From: Pedobacter kyungheensis
GTDB taxonomy: Bacteria; Bacteroidota; Bacteroidia; Sphingobacteriales; Sphingobacteriaceae
Direction of reading: 5' to 3'
DNA length: 64,000 nt
Assembly: GCF_000812965.1 (NCBI RefSeq)
Contig: NZ_JSYN01000028.1
Location: 62,001 to 126,000 of the forward strand
Numbering within the stretch: the stretch's first letter is position 1; each line of letters opens with the position of its first letter. The position numbers and the translations under genes were made by a program. Shown here piece after piece: positions 1 through 8,819 of the stretch. The notes beneath the pieces were generated by a model. That model was not told where the DNA came from. It ran no database searches and saw only the letters and a program-made list of their open reading frames with translations.

Positions 1-696
1 AAAAGTACTGATCAGAAGGTAAAATCGGCCTTAAAAACAACCTGATCAAAAAGGTAAAACTTCACCAAAAGCCGGTTCTTCATCCCAAAGTCTCAGACCC
101 CAAACTTAAAATCACAGCTCAAACAGCGCTCAAAAACAACAGACATTTTGTCACCAACACAATAATTAATCTCCGGAACATAATCAGATAGTGCCTACAA
201 AAAGTTAAAGTTCAGCATTAAATTGAGCAGCAAAACACAGGTTAACCCGAGAGCATTGTCAGACAAAAAGCACCTATTTTTAATCCTTATTCAAGTCTGA
301 AATGACTGGATAAACCTTAGACTTAAGACCTCATTTCTACACTAAAAACAGGCTCACAAAAGTCGTATTCACGCTGATTTTCCCCACTTCTTTCAAGTAA
401 AAAATTCCTCAATCAATTATATATTTTTCAAAATAGTGAGATTTTTTTTCGAAGAAAATCGATTAATAAGTGTAAATTAAACCGTCAAATTACAACAGAA
501 ACAAAATGCTTTAATAACACCAATTAAGGCATATTTTTTGGAAAAATTTTTCAACAAAAATGATATTTAAACAATTTAAGTAAAAATCATTAACAATTAA
601 AAATCAATATTTTAAAAACAAACAGTTAAATTAAAAGTTAACAATTTGAACAACTTAAAATTTTTGAAATACTAAATATTTTAGCATATAATTTAG
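1..696. other. Gene-free AT-rich leader region
   Basis: No reading frame of useful length, RNA gene or clear palindrome is visible on either strand. The last 300 bases are extremely A/T-rich with many TTAA and AAATTT tracts, as is common directly upstream of Bacteroidota genes. No good TAnnTTTG promoter stands out before the gene that starts at 697, although its promoter must lie here if it is not read from outside the window. Confidence 0.5.
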
Positions 697-3501
697 ATGA
701 ATTTAAAAAAAGCAAACAAAAAATTAATTATCAGCTATTTAAGTGCATTTAGTTTAAGTTTTATTTCACCATCGGTTTTTGGGCAGATTTTCAGCACTGC
801 ACAAAACCCACTTAGTGTAAAATGGAACTACATTTTATCGGGCGGCTTTAAAATCATCTACCCGAGAGAACTTGAAAAAGAAGCCCAAAGAATGGCCAAT
901 ACCCTACCCTATATCTACCCTAAAATCGGGCTGGGTTTAAGGCAGCAAAAAACGAGTATTCCACTCCTGCTACAGAACCGCGGAACAGTAGCAAATGGCT
1001 TTGTTCAGCTAGGGCCAAAGAAGTCTGAATTCTATGCTACCCCTCCACAGTTTTTCGATAGCCAGGACTGGCTTAACAACCTCGCCGTACACGAGCTCAG
1101 GCACATTGCGCAGTTTGACAAATTGACAGGAACGCAAGCACATCCCTTTCCAGCGCTGGTTTACTTCGCTTACTTTGGGGCAGCCATCCCCACCTGGTTT
1201 TTCGAGGGTGATGCCGTTGTGAACGAGACCGCACTGACCTACTCGGGACGAGGCCGGCAGCCCAATTGGATCATGCCTTACCGGGCCTCACTTTTAGAAG
1301 GCAAAAAAATCAGCTACAGTAAAGCCTATTTCGGATCGAACAAAGACGTTACTCCGGGCTACTACCAAACCGGTTATTTAATGGTAGCGAACATGAAAGA
1401 AAAATACGGGCAGTTTATTTCCGACAGCTTGCTGGGCGACATCAGGAAAAGGCCGTTAAGACCTTACCCTTTTTCGAACAGCTTAAAAAAATATACCGGA
1501 GCCAACACCCGAAAATATTTTCTGTCGGTGCAAGATCAGGTTACAGAAAAGTGGAAAATACAGGAGGAAAAATCGGCTACAGAAAGCTATACTAGTTTGA
1601 ACAAAAAAACTGCTTTGGCTACGAATTATTTTTTACCGGTAAGACTTAATGAAAAACAAATTTTAGCGCTCAAAGAAAGTAAAACTGATGCACGTTATTT
1701 TGTGATTATAAATGAGGATCAATCAGAAGAAAAATTGTTTGGAATCGGCTATCAGGAACAACCCTGGTTTAGCCTTAAAAACGGTACCCTGATCTGGGAT
1801 GAAATCCGTTATGACCCGCGATACAAACAGCGCAGCTACAGCGTTATTTGTTCTTACAACTTTCAGACTAAAAAATTCAAAAAATTAAGCAGTAAAAGCC
1901 GGCTCTTCTCGCCCAGCCTTTCAAACGATGGAAAGAAAATAATTGCAGCCAGTGTTGGATTAGAGAACCTGTTTAACCTGGTAGAACTTGACGCCTCAAC
2001 CGGACAGGTTTTAAAAACTTATCCTAATCCTGAAAACGAAATTATCCAGACTCCATCCTTCGATCAAACGGGAAAAAGAATCGCCTACATCAGTGTTAAC
2101 GAAAAAGGAAAAAATTTATGGTTGCAAGATGGTGAGCAAAAAACTGCATTGATCGAAAACAGCAGACAGCAATTAAGTCGCCCGGTTTTTATCGGCGACA
2201 AGATTGCCTTTAACGCGCACTTTAATGGCATCGATAATATCTATGCTATTGATCTGGCCAGCAAAAAAATCAGCGCGCTCAGTGCGTCGAAATACGGGGC
2301 CTTTAACCCCACCGAAAGTAGTGATGGAAAGATGGTCTTCAACGATTACAAAATCAACGGATACGAAATTGCCGAAAAGCAGATTGAAGAAAAACCGGTC
2401 GGCGAAAATGCCTTTGTTGATTTTGCAGCCGCAGCAGAAAAGCAAGAACAGGTAGGCAACGTTTTCGAAAATATTCCCGACAGCAGCTACCAATCTAAAC
2501 CTTATCATACCGCGCTCAATCTTTTCAGCATCCACAGTATTATTCCGGTTATCGACAATGAATATGTTTTTGGCTTACAACTCGAATCGAACAATCTATT
2601 GAACACGATGGACTTTTACACAGGAGCAAAATACCACCGCGATTTAAAGCGCTTCGAATACACGGCAGACATTAGCTATAAAGCACTTTACCCTGTATTG
2701 AGCATCTTATACCGGAACAGACCAAAACGCACGTTCTACCGCGCTAAAAATGCAATACAGCAAGGCGATTGGCGCGAGAACTATATCAAACTAAATGCCT
2801 CACTCCCGCTTTCGTTTAATGCGCGTAACGAGAACTATGCTTTTACCCTAAATGCGGCCACCAGTTTTACACAACGTTACCAACCGGAGAACATGCCTAC
2901 CAATTTCATCACCAGGCTTAAATTTCCGATGGAATACAATTTCACCTTTAACCACAGCGTGCGTACTACCGAAAGAGACATCGCGCCAAAGTGGGCTCAG
3001 GTTTTCAGAATTACCTACAACCACCAGCCTTTTGACACTAACCTGAAAGGTGAAATTCTGGCGCTCGAAAGTTTTCTGTATTTCCCCGGACTGGCCAAAA
3101 ATCATTCGGTGCTGGCGAGCTTCAATTACCAGCAGGCAACAGGTGTAAACCAGTACGCAACCGAAATTGCAACGGTGTATGGCTACAACAATATCCAGGC
3201 GAAAAGTAAATTGCAAAACAGCCTGCTTCTGAACTACCGTTTCCCATTTGCCTTTCCGGATTGGGAGCTTGGTCCGCTGGCCTATGTAAGAAATTTCAGG
3301 GCCGGCTTATTTTGCCATTACGAGAATATTGGCAAGGGTACCACCTTTAACGATCCTAAAACTTATGGGGTAGAATTAAACACGAGCGTAAACCTTTTGC
3401 GTTACCAACCTGTTGTAGATTTAGGAGCTCGATTGGTTTTTGTTAACCAGATTTACAATCAAAATCCGATATTAGAGTTTTCATTTAATTATAGCTTTTA
3501 A
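697..3501 (+). CDS. Secreted metallopeptidase-like / beta-propeller / outer-membrane barrel protein
   Basis: The 934-residue protein starts with a signal peptide (about residues 1-30, ending VFGQ). Residues 40-290 look like a gluzincin-type peptidase domain: the zinc motif HELRH lies at 132-136 and a candidate third ligand Glu170 sits in WFFEGDA. Residues 300-590 contain repeated blades of the TolB/WD40-like type (for example SLSNDGKKI and SFDQTGKRI). The last 350 residues are rich in alternating aromatic strands and end in FSFNYSF, typical of an outer-membrane beta-barrel. I infer a surface protein with a periplasmic or external peptidase-like domain; the substrate is unknown. The next gene follows after three bases, so they are probably co-transcribed. 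Confidence 0.75.
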   Translation: MNLKKANKKLIISYLSAFSLSFISPSVFGQIFSTAQNPLSVKWNYILSGGFKIIYPRELEKEAQRMANTLPYIYPKIGLGLRQQKTSIPLLLQNRGTVANGFVQLGPKKSEFYATPPQFFDSQDWLNNLAVHELRHIAQFDKLTGTQAHPFPALVYFAYFGAAIPTWFFEGDAVVNETALTYSGRGRQPNWIMPYRASLLEGKKISYSKAYFGSNKDVTPGYYQTGYLMVANMKEKYGQFISDSLLGDIRKRPLRPYPFSNSLKKYTGANTRKYFLSVQDQVTEKWKIQEEKSATESYTSLNKKTALATNYFLPVRLNEKQILALKESKTDARYFVIINEDQSEEKLFGIGYQEQPWFSLKNGTLIWDEIRYDPRYKQRSYSVICSYNFQTKKFKKLSSKSRLFSPSLSNDGKKIIAASVGLENLFNLVELDASTGQVLKTYPNPENEIIQTPSFDQTGKRIAYISVNEKGKNLWLQDGEQKTALIENSRQQLSRPVFIGDKIAFNAHFNGIDNIYAIDLASKKISALSASKYGAFNPTESSDGKMVFNDYKINGYEIAEKQIEEKPVGENAFVDFAAAAEKQEQVGNVFENIPDSSYQSKPYHTALNLFSIHSIIPVIDNEYVFGLQLESNNLLNTMDFYTGAKYHRDLKRFEYTADISYKALYPVLSILYRNRPKRTFYRAKNAIQQGDWRENYIKLNASLPLSFNARNENYAFTLNAATSFTQRYQPENMPTNFITRLKFPMEYNFTFNHSVRTTERDIAPKWAQVFRITYNHQPFDTNLKGEILALESFLYFPGLAKNHSVLASFNYQQATGVNQYATEIATVYGYNNIQAKSKLQNSLLLNYRFPFAFPDWELGPLAYVRNFRAGLFCHYENIGKGTTFNDPKTYGVELNTSVNLLRYQPVVDLGARLVFVNQIYNQNPILEFSFNYSF

Positions 3502-3504
3502 ACC

Positions 3505-3786
3505 ATGAGTGCAAAAACAATTTCGATTATTATCCTGACTGCATTGCTAACCATTTTTTTAATGGTCAATACCGAACCTGTGGATTTTGATTTCCTGGTT
3601 ACAACTATTGCCGTATCAAAACTTCTGGTTATTGGCGTCTGCATTATCATCGGTTTCATTATCGGTTTTATTGTGGGCAGACCGAAAAAAACGGTAAGCA
3701 GTTATGATGATGAGATTGAACGCAAAGGGCAAACCAGCGGAAACAAAAAGGAGTTGAGTGACGAGGACAGGGATTATATTAGCTAG
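3505..3786 (+). CDS. LapA-like (DUF1049) small membrane protein
   Basis: The 93-residue protein has two hydrophobic helices (about residues 5-23 and 38-60) joined by a short loop (NTEPVDFDFLV), followed by a charged cytoplasmic tail. This matches the lipopolysaccharide-assembly-protein-A (LapA, DUF1049) domain, where an asparagine-rich loop of this kind is typical. It starts three bases after the preceding envelope gene, suggesting one transcript and a role at the cell envelope. The exact function in Bacteroidota is not established. Confidence 0.7.
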   Translation: MSAKTISIIILTALLTIFLMVNTEPVDFDFLVTTIAVSKLLVIGVCIIIGFIIGFIVGRPKKTVSSYDDEIERKGQTSGNKKELSDEDRDYIS

Positions 3787-3792
3787 TACACA

Positions 3793-3832
3793 GGATTTTT
3801 AGGATAGTTGGATTTTAAGATTTTATAGACTA
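3793..3832. repeat. Word repeat, left arm around the GxxExxY gene
   Basis: Repeated words of the form GGATTTTTAGGATA and GGATTTTAAGATTTTATAG lie just before the GxxExxY gene. The reverse complement of 4317-4329 repeats GGATTTTAGGATA, so the gene is enclosed by an inverted pair. Confidence 0.6.
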
Positions 3833-3886
3833 TCTTAGATTAGAAAGAGAATCCCTATTTCTTATTGTAAATTTTTATTTATTACT

Positions 3887-4288
3887 ATGAAATATGGTGA
3901 TTTAACCGGGCGGATTATCGGCTGCTCAATGAAAGTGCATAGTTTTCTTGGTTCTGGTTTTCAAGAGGTAATTTACCAAAGAGCCCTGGCGATTGAAATG
4001 AAGAAACAGGGATTGGGTTTTAAAAGAGAAATGACGATGACCATTTTTTACGATGACATCCAGATTGGAACCCGAAGAGTTGATTTCTTTGTTGAAAACA
4101 ACATTATGTTAGAACTGAAAGCGGTATCAGAATTAAATGATGCACACCTTGCTCAAGCAATCAATTATCTTGAGGCTTATAAACTCCCTGTTGGGCTATT
4201 AATTAATTTTGGGAGCAGGAGTTTAACTTTCAAAAGAGTTTACAATACAAAACACCCGGACAACAAAAATTTCGGCAATAATATTTAA
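3887..4288 (+). CDS. GxxExxY family protein (PD-(D/E)xK nuclease-like)
   Basis: A 133-residue protein of the GxxExxY family. The name-giving motif is visible as Gly24, Glu27 and Tyr30 (GFQEVIY). Downstream Asp66 (VDFF) and Glu76-Leu-Lys78 (LELKA) fit a PD-(D/E)xK nuclease core, followed by AHLAQAINYL. Its biological role is unknown. The gene is AT-rich compared with its neighbours, has no operon partner and lies between inverted word repeats at 3793-3832 and 4316-4340, which suggests transfer or mobility. Catalytic activity is inference from the fold signature only. Confidence 0.85.
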   Translation: MKYGDLTGRIIGCSMKVHSFLGSGFQEVIYQRALAIEMKKQGLGFKREMTMTIFYDDIQIGTRRVDFFVENNIMLELKAVSELNDAHLAQAINYLEAYKLPVGLLINFGSRSLTFKRVYNTKHPDNKNFGNNI

Positions 4289-4315
4289 GATTTGTGCCCT
4301 GGCAGTAAACGCTCC

Positions 4316-4340
4316 ATATCCTAAAATCCTATCATTATAG
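4316..4340. repeat. Word repeat, right arm around the GxxExxY gene
   Basis: The stretch TATCCTAAAATCC with flanking bases is the reverse complement, with one base inserted or deleted, of the words at 3793-3806. Confidence 0.55.
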
Positions 4341-4345
4341 AAATT

Positions 4346-4642
4346 CTAGCTTAGTGCTGACATAATCTCCCCGTACAACAGTCCACTCCCTCCGCCATAA
4401 TGCTGGACGATTTTTAAACCTGGCTGAAGCGCAGTAAGTTTTGCTCTTAACACTTTTTCGCATTCGGCGTTAATTCCGTTTCCCAGCAAAACCAGGTCGA
4501 GGTTTTGTGTTTCGCAAAGAGCAACAGCTTCTTCATCCGTACATACACATATTCCTTTCCATTCGGGTCTCGCATTCAGCAGGCGTTCCATTACAATGGT
4601 AATTTCGGCATCACGGCCGATGTAAAGTATAGTGGTTTGCAT
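4346..4642 (-). CDS. Degenerate receiver-like protein
   Basis: Starting at the ATG whose first base is 4642 gives 98 residues (MQTTILYIGRDAE...). A longer frame starting at 4705 is open but adds an unlikely N-terminus. The pattern resembles a CheY-like receiver: strand TILYIG, helix, strand GICVC, strand LDLVLLGNG, strand LKIVQHY. The position where a receiver carries its phospho-accepting Asp reads LLGNG, and the conserved Lys after strand 5 is missing, so it should not be phosphorylated in the usual way. No partner kinase is adjacent. The family call is inference from predicted secondary structure. Confidence 0.5.
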   Translation of the reverse strand: MQTTILYIGRDAEITIVMERLLNARPEWKGICVCTDEEAVALCETQNLDLVLLGNGINAECEKVLRAKLTALQPGLKIVQHYGGGSGLLYGEIMSALS

Positions 4643-4771
4643 AATTCTTTTTTTTAAATTTAATTCATCAAGCTTAAAAAACAAATCGCCATTCCAACCG
4701 TACACCAGATGAAACCTTTAATCTCTACTAAAAGATTTCACCCCTACGGTCGAAATGACGATCGTTCTAAA

Positions 4772-5494
4772 TTAGTTTAACTCCATCGGTACATCCATCA
4801 ACAACACTTCTGCATCGGCGCTGTTTGCTATAAAGCTAATGGCGTCGGTATCCCAAACACCTAATCCATCTCTTTTGCTCAACACCTGACCGTTAATGGT
4901 TACCTCGCCATTGATTACAAAAGCATACACCCCGTTACCTGCTTTTTTAATTTTGTATTCAGTTTCGAAACCGGCATCAAATTTACCTAAAGAGAACCAG
5001 GCATCCTGATGAATCCATACGTTATCATCACTGGCACTTGGCGACAGGATTTGCTGAAAGTTATTGTGACGTGCAGCTACATCCAAAGTTCTTTGATCAT
5101 AGCGTGGTGTAACGTTTTTCTGATTAGGAAATAACCAGATCTGCAATAAATTCAGTTCCTCATCGGCGTTGGCATTAAACTCGCTGTGGCTTACACCTGT
5201 ACCAGCACTCATTACCTGGATTTCGCCGCTTTTAATTACAGCAGAATTGCCCATGCTGTCTTTGTGCGCAATTGCACCAGCCAATGGAATGGTAATGATT
5301 TCCATATTATCGTGTGGGTGAGCGCCGAAGCCCATTCCACCATCTATCAAGTCATCATTTAAAACCCTCAAAACTCCAAAGTGCATTCTTTCAGGATTGT
5401 AATAGTTAGCAAAGCTGAATGAGTGATGTGCATTTAACCAGCCATGATTAGCATGACCGCGGGTGTTTTCTTTGTGCAAAATGAACTGTGACAT
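4772..5494 (-). CDS. Pirin family protein
   Basis: A 240-residue bicupin. The N-terminal cupin carries the pirin signature FGAHPHDNMEIIT followed by SAGTGVSHSE, whose His and Glu residues bind iron in pirins. The C-terminal cupin (GVYAFVINGEVTING) is the regulatory half. Some bacterial pirins have quercetinase activity, others modulate enzymes; the role here cannot be told. I chose the ATG at 5494 because AAAGGAAA lies just upstream and a TAACTTTG promoter element (5519-5526) overlaps the longer alternative start. The gene appears monocistronic. Confidence 0.9.
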   Translation of the reverse strand: MSQFILHKENTRGHANHGWLNAHHSFSFANYYNPERMHFGVLRVLNDDLIDGGMGFGAHPHDNMEIITIPLAGAIAHKDSMGNSAVIKSGEIQVMSAGTGVSHSEFNANADEELNLLQIWLFPNQKNVTPRYDQRTLDVAARHNNFQQILSPSASDDNVWIHQDAWFSLGKFDAGFETEYKIKKAGNGVYAFVINGEVTINGQVLSKRDGLGVWDTDAISFIANSADAEVLLMDVPMELN

Positions 5495-5518
5495 AAATTT
5501 CCTTTCTTGTTTATGATA

Positions 5519-5526
5519 CAAAGTTA
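5519..5526 (-). promoter_or_regulatory. Promoter -7 element for the pirin gene
   Basis: On the minus strand TAACTTTG matches the Bacteroidota -7 consensus TAnnTTTG, about 25 bases before the pirin ATG. I see no convincing -33 TTTG. Confidence 0.55.
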
Positions 5527-5574
5527 ATACCACGCCAGCACCTGTGCATTGATGTAGGATAAGAAAGAAGTTTG

Positions 5575-5690
5575 GAGTTTTTAGCCGGGAGTTTGGAGTG
5601 CTCTTTAAACCTTTAACCTTTGGTCTTTAAGCTTTAGTCTTTCACCTTCAACCTTCCGCCTTCCAGCCTTCCGCCTCTCTTTAGTCTTTA
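5575..5690. repeat. Degenerate CTTT word repeat
   Basis: The region between the pirin and alkD-like genes repeats words such as CCTTTAACCTTTGGTC, CTTTAGTCTTTCACC and CCTTCCGCCTTCC with roughly 10-bp spacing. A related short run occurs at about 11930-11966. It is non-coding. Confidence 0.55.
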
Positions 5691-6364
5691 TTAATTTTGG
5701 CCAGTACCGCATCGCTGTTCAGTTCTCTTAAAGCATCCAAAGCTACCCAATTGGCCTTTTTGTTATTTTGGGCAAGAATGTTATTGGCTGTTTCAATGGC
5801 ATGCTCATGCAGAAAGGCATTGCGTTTTCCAATTTGTCTTAAGGCCCAGTTAATGGCTTTCTTCACGAAATTGCGGTTATCGTAAGCTTCGCGCTCAATA
5901 ATGGGCAGAAAAGCCAGAAAGGTTTCGTTGCGTTCTTTTTTAAGGTGAACGGCAGCCTCGGCCATGAGCACAAAACCGGTACGTTTTACAAATTCAGGGT
6001 CGGCTTGCGTAAACTCCAGCACCTTCGGCTTAAAATAAGGCGTTTTAACGAAAAGATTTCCGCAAGCCTGGTCACATATATCCCAGGAACTGAAATCGTT
6101 TACCCAGGCGTTTATTTGCGCTTCTGTAACTTGTTTATAATCGCCAATGAAGGTTGCCAGCAGGCGCGCTTCATGAAAACCCGTTTCCCAAAGCAATAAC
6201 GACAACTCCTGATTTTTACCTATCTGCTTACCCAGTTTGCGAATATTGGGCACACGAATGCCATAAGCTTTAGAAATATCGATCCCAAAATGGGCCATTT
6301 TCTTTAAATAACCAGGCTCGCTAATACTTTTCAGCTCCGAAAGGATAAATTCGATATCGTTCAT
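5681..6364 (-). CDS. DNA alkylation repair protein (AlkD-like)
   Basis: A 227-residue all-helical HEAT-like repeat protein of the AlkD/AlkC superfamily, whose characterised members are glycosylases removing N3- and N7-alkylated purines. The motif SSWDICDQACG carries the Trp and Asp spaced four apart that form part of the AlkD active site, and NFVKKAINWALRQIGKRN carries the downstream Trp and basic helix. Length fits the family. The start (MNDIEF) is the first ATG of the frame. It lies 33 bases after the GH20 stop on the same strand, so co-transcription with GH20 is possible but probably not functional. Confidence 0.88.
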   Translation of the reverse strand: MNDIEFILSELKSISEPGYLKKMAHFGIDISKAYGIRVPNIRKLGKQIGKNQELSLLLWETGFHEARLLATFIGDYKQVTEAQINAWVNDFSSWDICDQACGNLFVKTPYFKPKVLEFTQADPEFVKRTGFVLMAEAAVHLKKERNETFLAFLPIIEREAYDNRNFVKKAINWALRQIGKRNAFLHEHAIETANNILAQNNKKANWVALDALRELNSDAVLAKINKD

Positions 6365-6397
6365 GGCTATTTTTTTTAGAAATTTAGCATAATACCT

Positions 6398-8650
6398 TTA
6401 TTCCACAACGAAATCGGCGGCAGAAACGGCTTTGCGTTTAGCTGAACCAACACTATACTCCAGTTGCAAGGTATAACCGCCTCCACCTTCTAAAAACAAC
6501 AACTCGAACGGATGATAACCTTTTTTAAGTGCAATTTGAGCTGATTTTTCGATTGCAAAGTGCATTCCGTCATTATCAACCAGGGTTTTGTTTTGTATTT
6601 TCAGCACACTGCCATCATCCGAACGGAGAAAAAATGAATAAATACCATCTTCTGCAGCATAAAAATAACCCTTATGGCGGGTAGCAAAACTTCCGGCTTT
6701 ATCTTCAACCGGGATTTCGATCGCTGCAGTGGTTGCTGTTTTAGTTTTATCAGCCTCCGAAATTAAGCTTACCATTTTATAAAATTTAGGATAATAGCTA
6801 AAATTTAAGCCAGGTTTTGGATTTTTAAGTGATACCGCATCAACATAATCCGTTTGCACATAATTTGCTGTAAAAACATCGCCCATCCTGCCGTTAGCAC
6901 CAAATATAGCTGCCTTTATCGTTTGGGTTTTATCAATATAGATTGGTTTGGTGTATTTAGGAGCGCTAATTTTCGGTGCACTTCCATCGGTAGTATAATG
7001 CACAACCGCATTTTTAGGGGCTTCGATATTCAAGTTCGCAGATTTCAAAAAAACATTATTTTCGGCAAAGCCTTTAAGATCGGTAAAGCGGTAATTGATA
7101 TGCATCGCGTCTAAAACAGCAAACTGCTGATCCATTTTGCGGCTAAAGGTTTCGAAATTTTGCTGATGCCCCCATAAAACATCAGACATGGCCAGTAAAC
7201 GAGGAAAAAGCATGTATTCTAACCTTTGTTCAGACGGGATGTACTCCGTCCATAGATTTGCCTGACCACCTAACACATATTGCTGCTCTTGCTCATTCAG
7301 ATTAAATCCTCTTGGATTAAAACCATATACCTTTTGCAGCGAATGCGCATCCTGCTGTGCATCAAAATAGCAAAATTCGCCAGGGGTCATGATGATGTAA
7401 TTCCCTTTTTCTGCTGCATGTTTAGGCGCTGTGGGCACCCAGGTGCGCCAATACATCAGGGTAGCGGTTGGGGAAACACCACCATCTAAAATTTCATCCC
7501 AGCCAATTAATTTTTTACCCATGCTATTGAAGTACTTTTCCATCCGCTTAACGAAATAGCTTTGTACCTCATCAATACTTTTCAAGTTTTCACGTTTCAT
7601 TAAGGCCTCACACTCCGGAATATTCTTCCAGCCGCTTTTTTCAACTTCATCTGCCCCTAAATGAATATATTTTGATGGAAACAGCTGCGCAACTTCTTTA
7701 AAAATGTTTTCAGCAAACTCAAAAGTGGTTTCCTTGCATGGACAAATCGGATCGGTAAAGTTTTTTTCCTTTTGAACCGAGCCGGTAGAAGTTAACCACG
7801 GAAACTGCCTGGTAGCTGCCTGCATATGACCGGGCATATCTATTTCGGGAATAATTTCGATCCCCTTAGCCCCTGCATAAGCTACCAGCTCGCGGATTTC
7901 CTGCTGGGTATAAAAACCACCATACATTTTTTCGCCGTTAATTACCTTGAAGTGTTTTTCGGGCAGTTTATAATCTGGATTGGTTTCCGCTAGTTTTAAA
8001 CAGGTAGAATCCTGATTATTTAATTTCCGCCAGGCACCAACTTTAGTAAGCTCGGGGTATTTTTTGATTTCGATCCGCCAACCCTGATCATCAGTTAGGT
8101 GCCAGTGAAATTTATTAAACTTATAAAACGAAAGCCGGTCTATAAAACGATGCAAATAAGCCATATCAAAAAAGTGGCGCGAAACATCTAAATGCACACC
8201 ACGCCATGAAAATTTAGGCTGATCGTTAATTTCAAGGGCTGGCAATACCCAGGTATTTTTGCTTTTAAAAGCACTTGTTCCGGCCAGCTGCTTAAGCGTT
8301 TGAACTGCCCAGAAAGCCCCCAGTTTATCATTAACGGCAATAGTTATTTGTTTGGGCGATATTTTTAAGCGATAAGCCTCTGGCTTTAAGCTGACATCTT
8401 TGGTAAAAACCAGTTGATTGCTTAACCCGGCAGCTCTATCTTTCTTCAACAGCTTAATTTCCGCAACGGCAATGGCAAAAATACTTTCTTTATGATCAAC
8501 AATGACTGTATTTCCTGAGAAAACAAATTTACCCTGAAGGGTTTTAACAGATTCTGGCTGAGGAAGCATAGCAAGCTCCTGGGCAAAGTTCGATTTGGCA
8601 GTTAGCAGAAGGGCTAAGCCCAGCAATGCGCTGATTTTTTTGATGTTCAT
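6398..8650 (-). CDS. Beta-N-acetylhexosaminidase, GH20
   Basis: A secreted 750-residue enzyme that removes terminal GlcNAc or GalNAc from glycans or chitin oligomers. Signal peptide residues 1-23; GH20 N-terminal domain about 25-145; TIM-barrel 148-500 with the catalytic Asp334-Glu335 pair in HLGADEVEKSGW and the family motif FHWHLTDDQGWR. A chitobiase-type C-terminal domain follows (VVHYTTDGSAP), and the last 120 residues resemble a PA14 domain (YFYAAEDGIYSFFLRSDDGS). I chose the ATG at 8650 because the promoter TATATTTG at 8675-8682 lies inside the longer alternative and a signal peptide follows directly. Confidence 0.93.
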   Translation of the reverse strand: MNIKKISALLGLALLLTAKSNFAQELAMLPQPESVKTLQGKFVFSGNTVIVDHKESIFAIAVAEIKLLKKDRAAGLSNQLVFTKDVSLKPEAYRLKISPKQITIAVNDKLGAFWAVQTLKQLAGTSAFKSKNTWVLPALEINDQPKFSWRGVHLDVSRHFFDMAYLHRFIDRLSFYKFNKFHWHLTDDQGWRIEIKKYPELTKVGAWRKLNNQDSTCLKLAETNPDYKLPEKHFKVINGEKMYGGFYTQQEIRELVAYAGAKGIEIIPEIDMPGHMQAATRQFPWLTSTGSVQKEKNFTDPICPCKETTFEFAENIFKEVAQLFPSKYIHLGADEVEKSGWKNIPECEALMKRENLKSIDEVQSYFVKRMEKYFNSMGKKLIGWDEILDGGVSPTATLMYWRTWVPTAPKHAAEKGNYIIMTPGEFCYFDAQQDAHSLQKVYGFNPRGFNLNEQEQQYVLGGQANLWTEYIPSEQRLEYMLFPRLLAMSDVLWGHQQNFETFSRKMDQQFAVLDAMHINYRFTDLKGFAENNVFLKSANLNIEAPKNAVVHYTTDGSAPKISAPKYTKPIYIDKTQTIKAAIFGANGRMGDVFTANYVQTDYVDAVSLKNPKPGLNFSYYPKFYKMVSLISEADKTKTATTAAIEIPVEDKAGSFATRHKGYFYAAEDGIYSFFLRSDDGSVLKIQNKTLVDNDGMHFAIEKSAQIALKKGYHPFELLFLEGGGGYTLQLEYSVGSAKRKAVSAADFVVE

Positions 8651-8674
8651 TGAGGTAACATTTTGATCGTCGGC

Positions 8675-8682
8675 CAAATATA
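8675..8682 (-). promoter_or_regulatory. Promoter -7 element for the GH20 gene
   Basis: On the minus strand TATATTTG is a perfect TAnnTTTG match 25 bases before the chosen GH20 ATG. It supports that start over the upstream one. Confidence 0.6.
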
Positions 8683-8819
8683 GTTTTTTCAGGGAGAATA
8701 GCTTAAATATAACCAATCCTTAACATGCTTTGATTTTTAAGTTTATATGTACTTGCGAACTTGTTGGGATTATACCAGTATAATTTGTACCCCTACAACC
8801 TGTTAACCTTAGAAAAATC

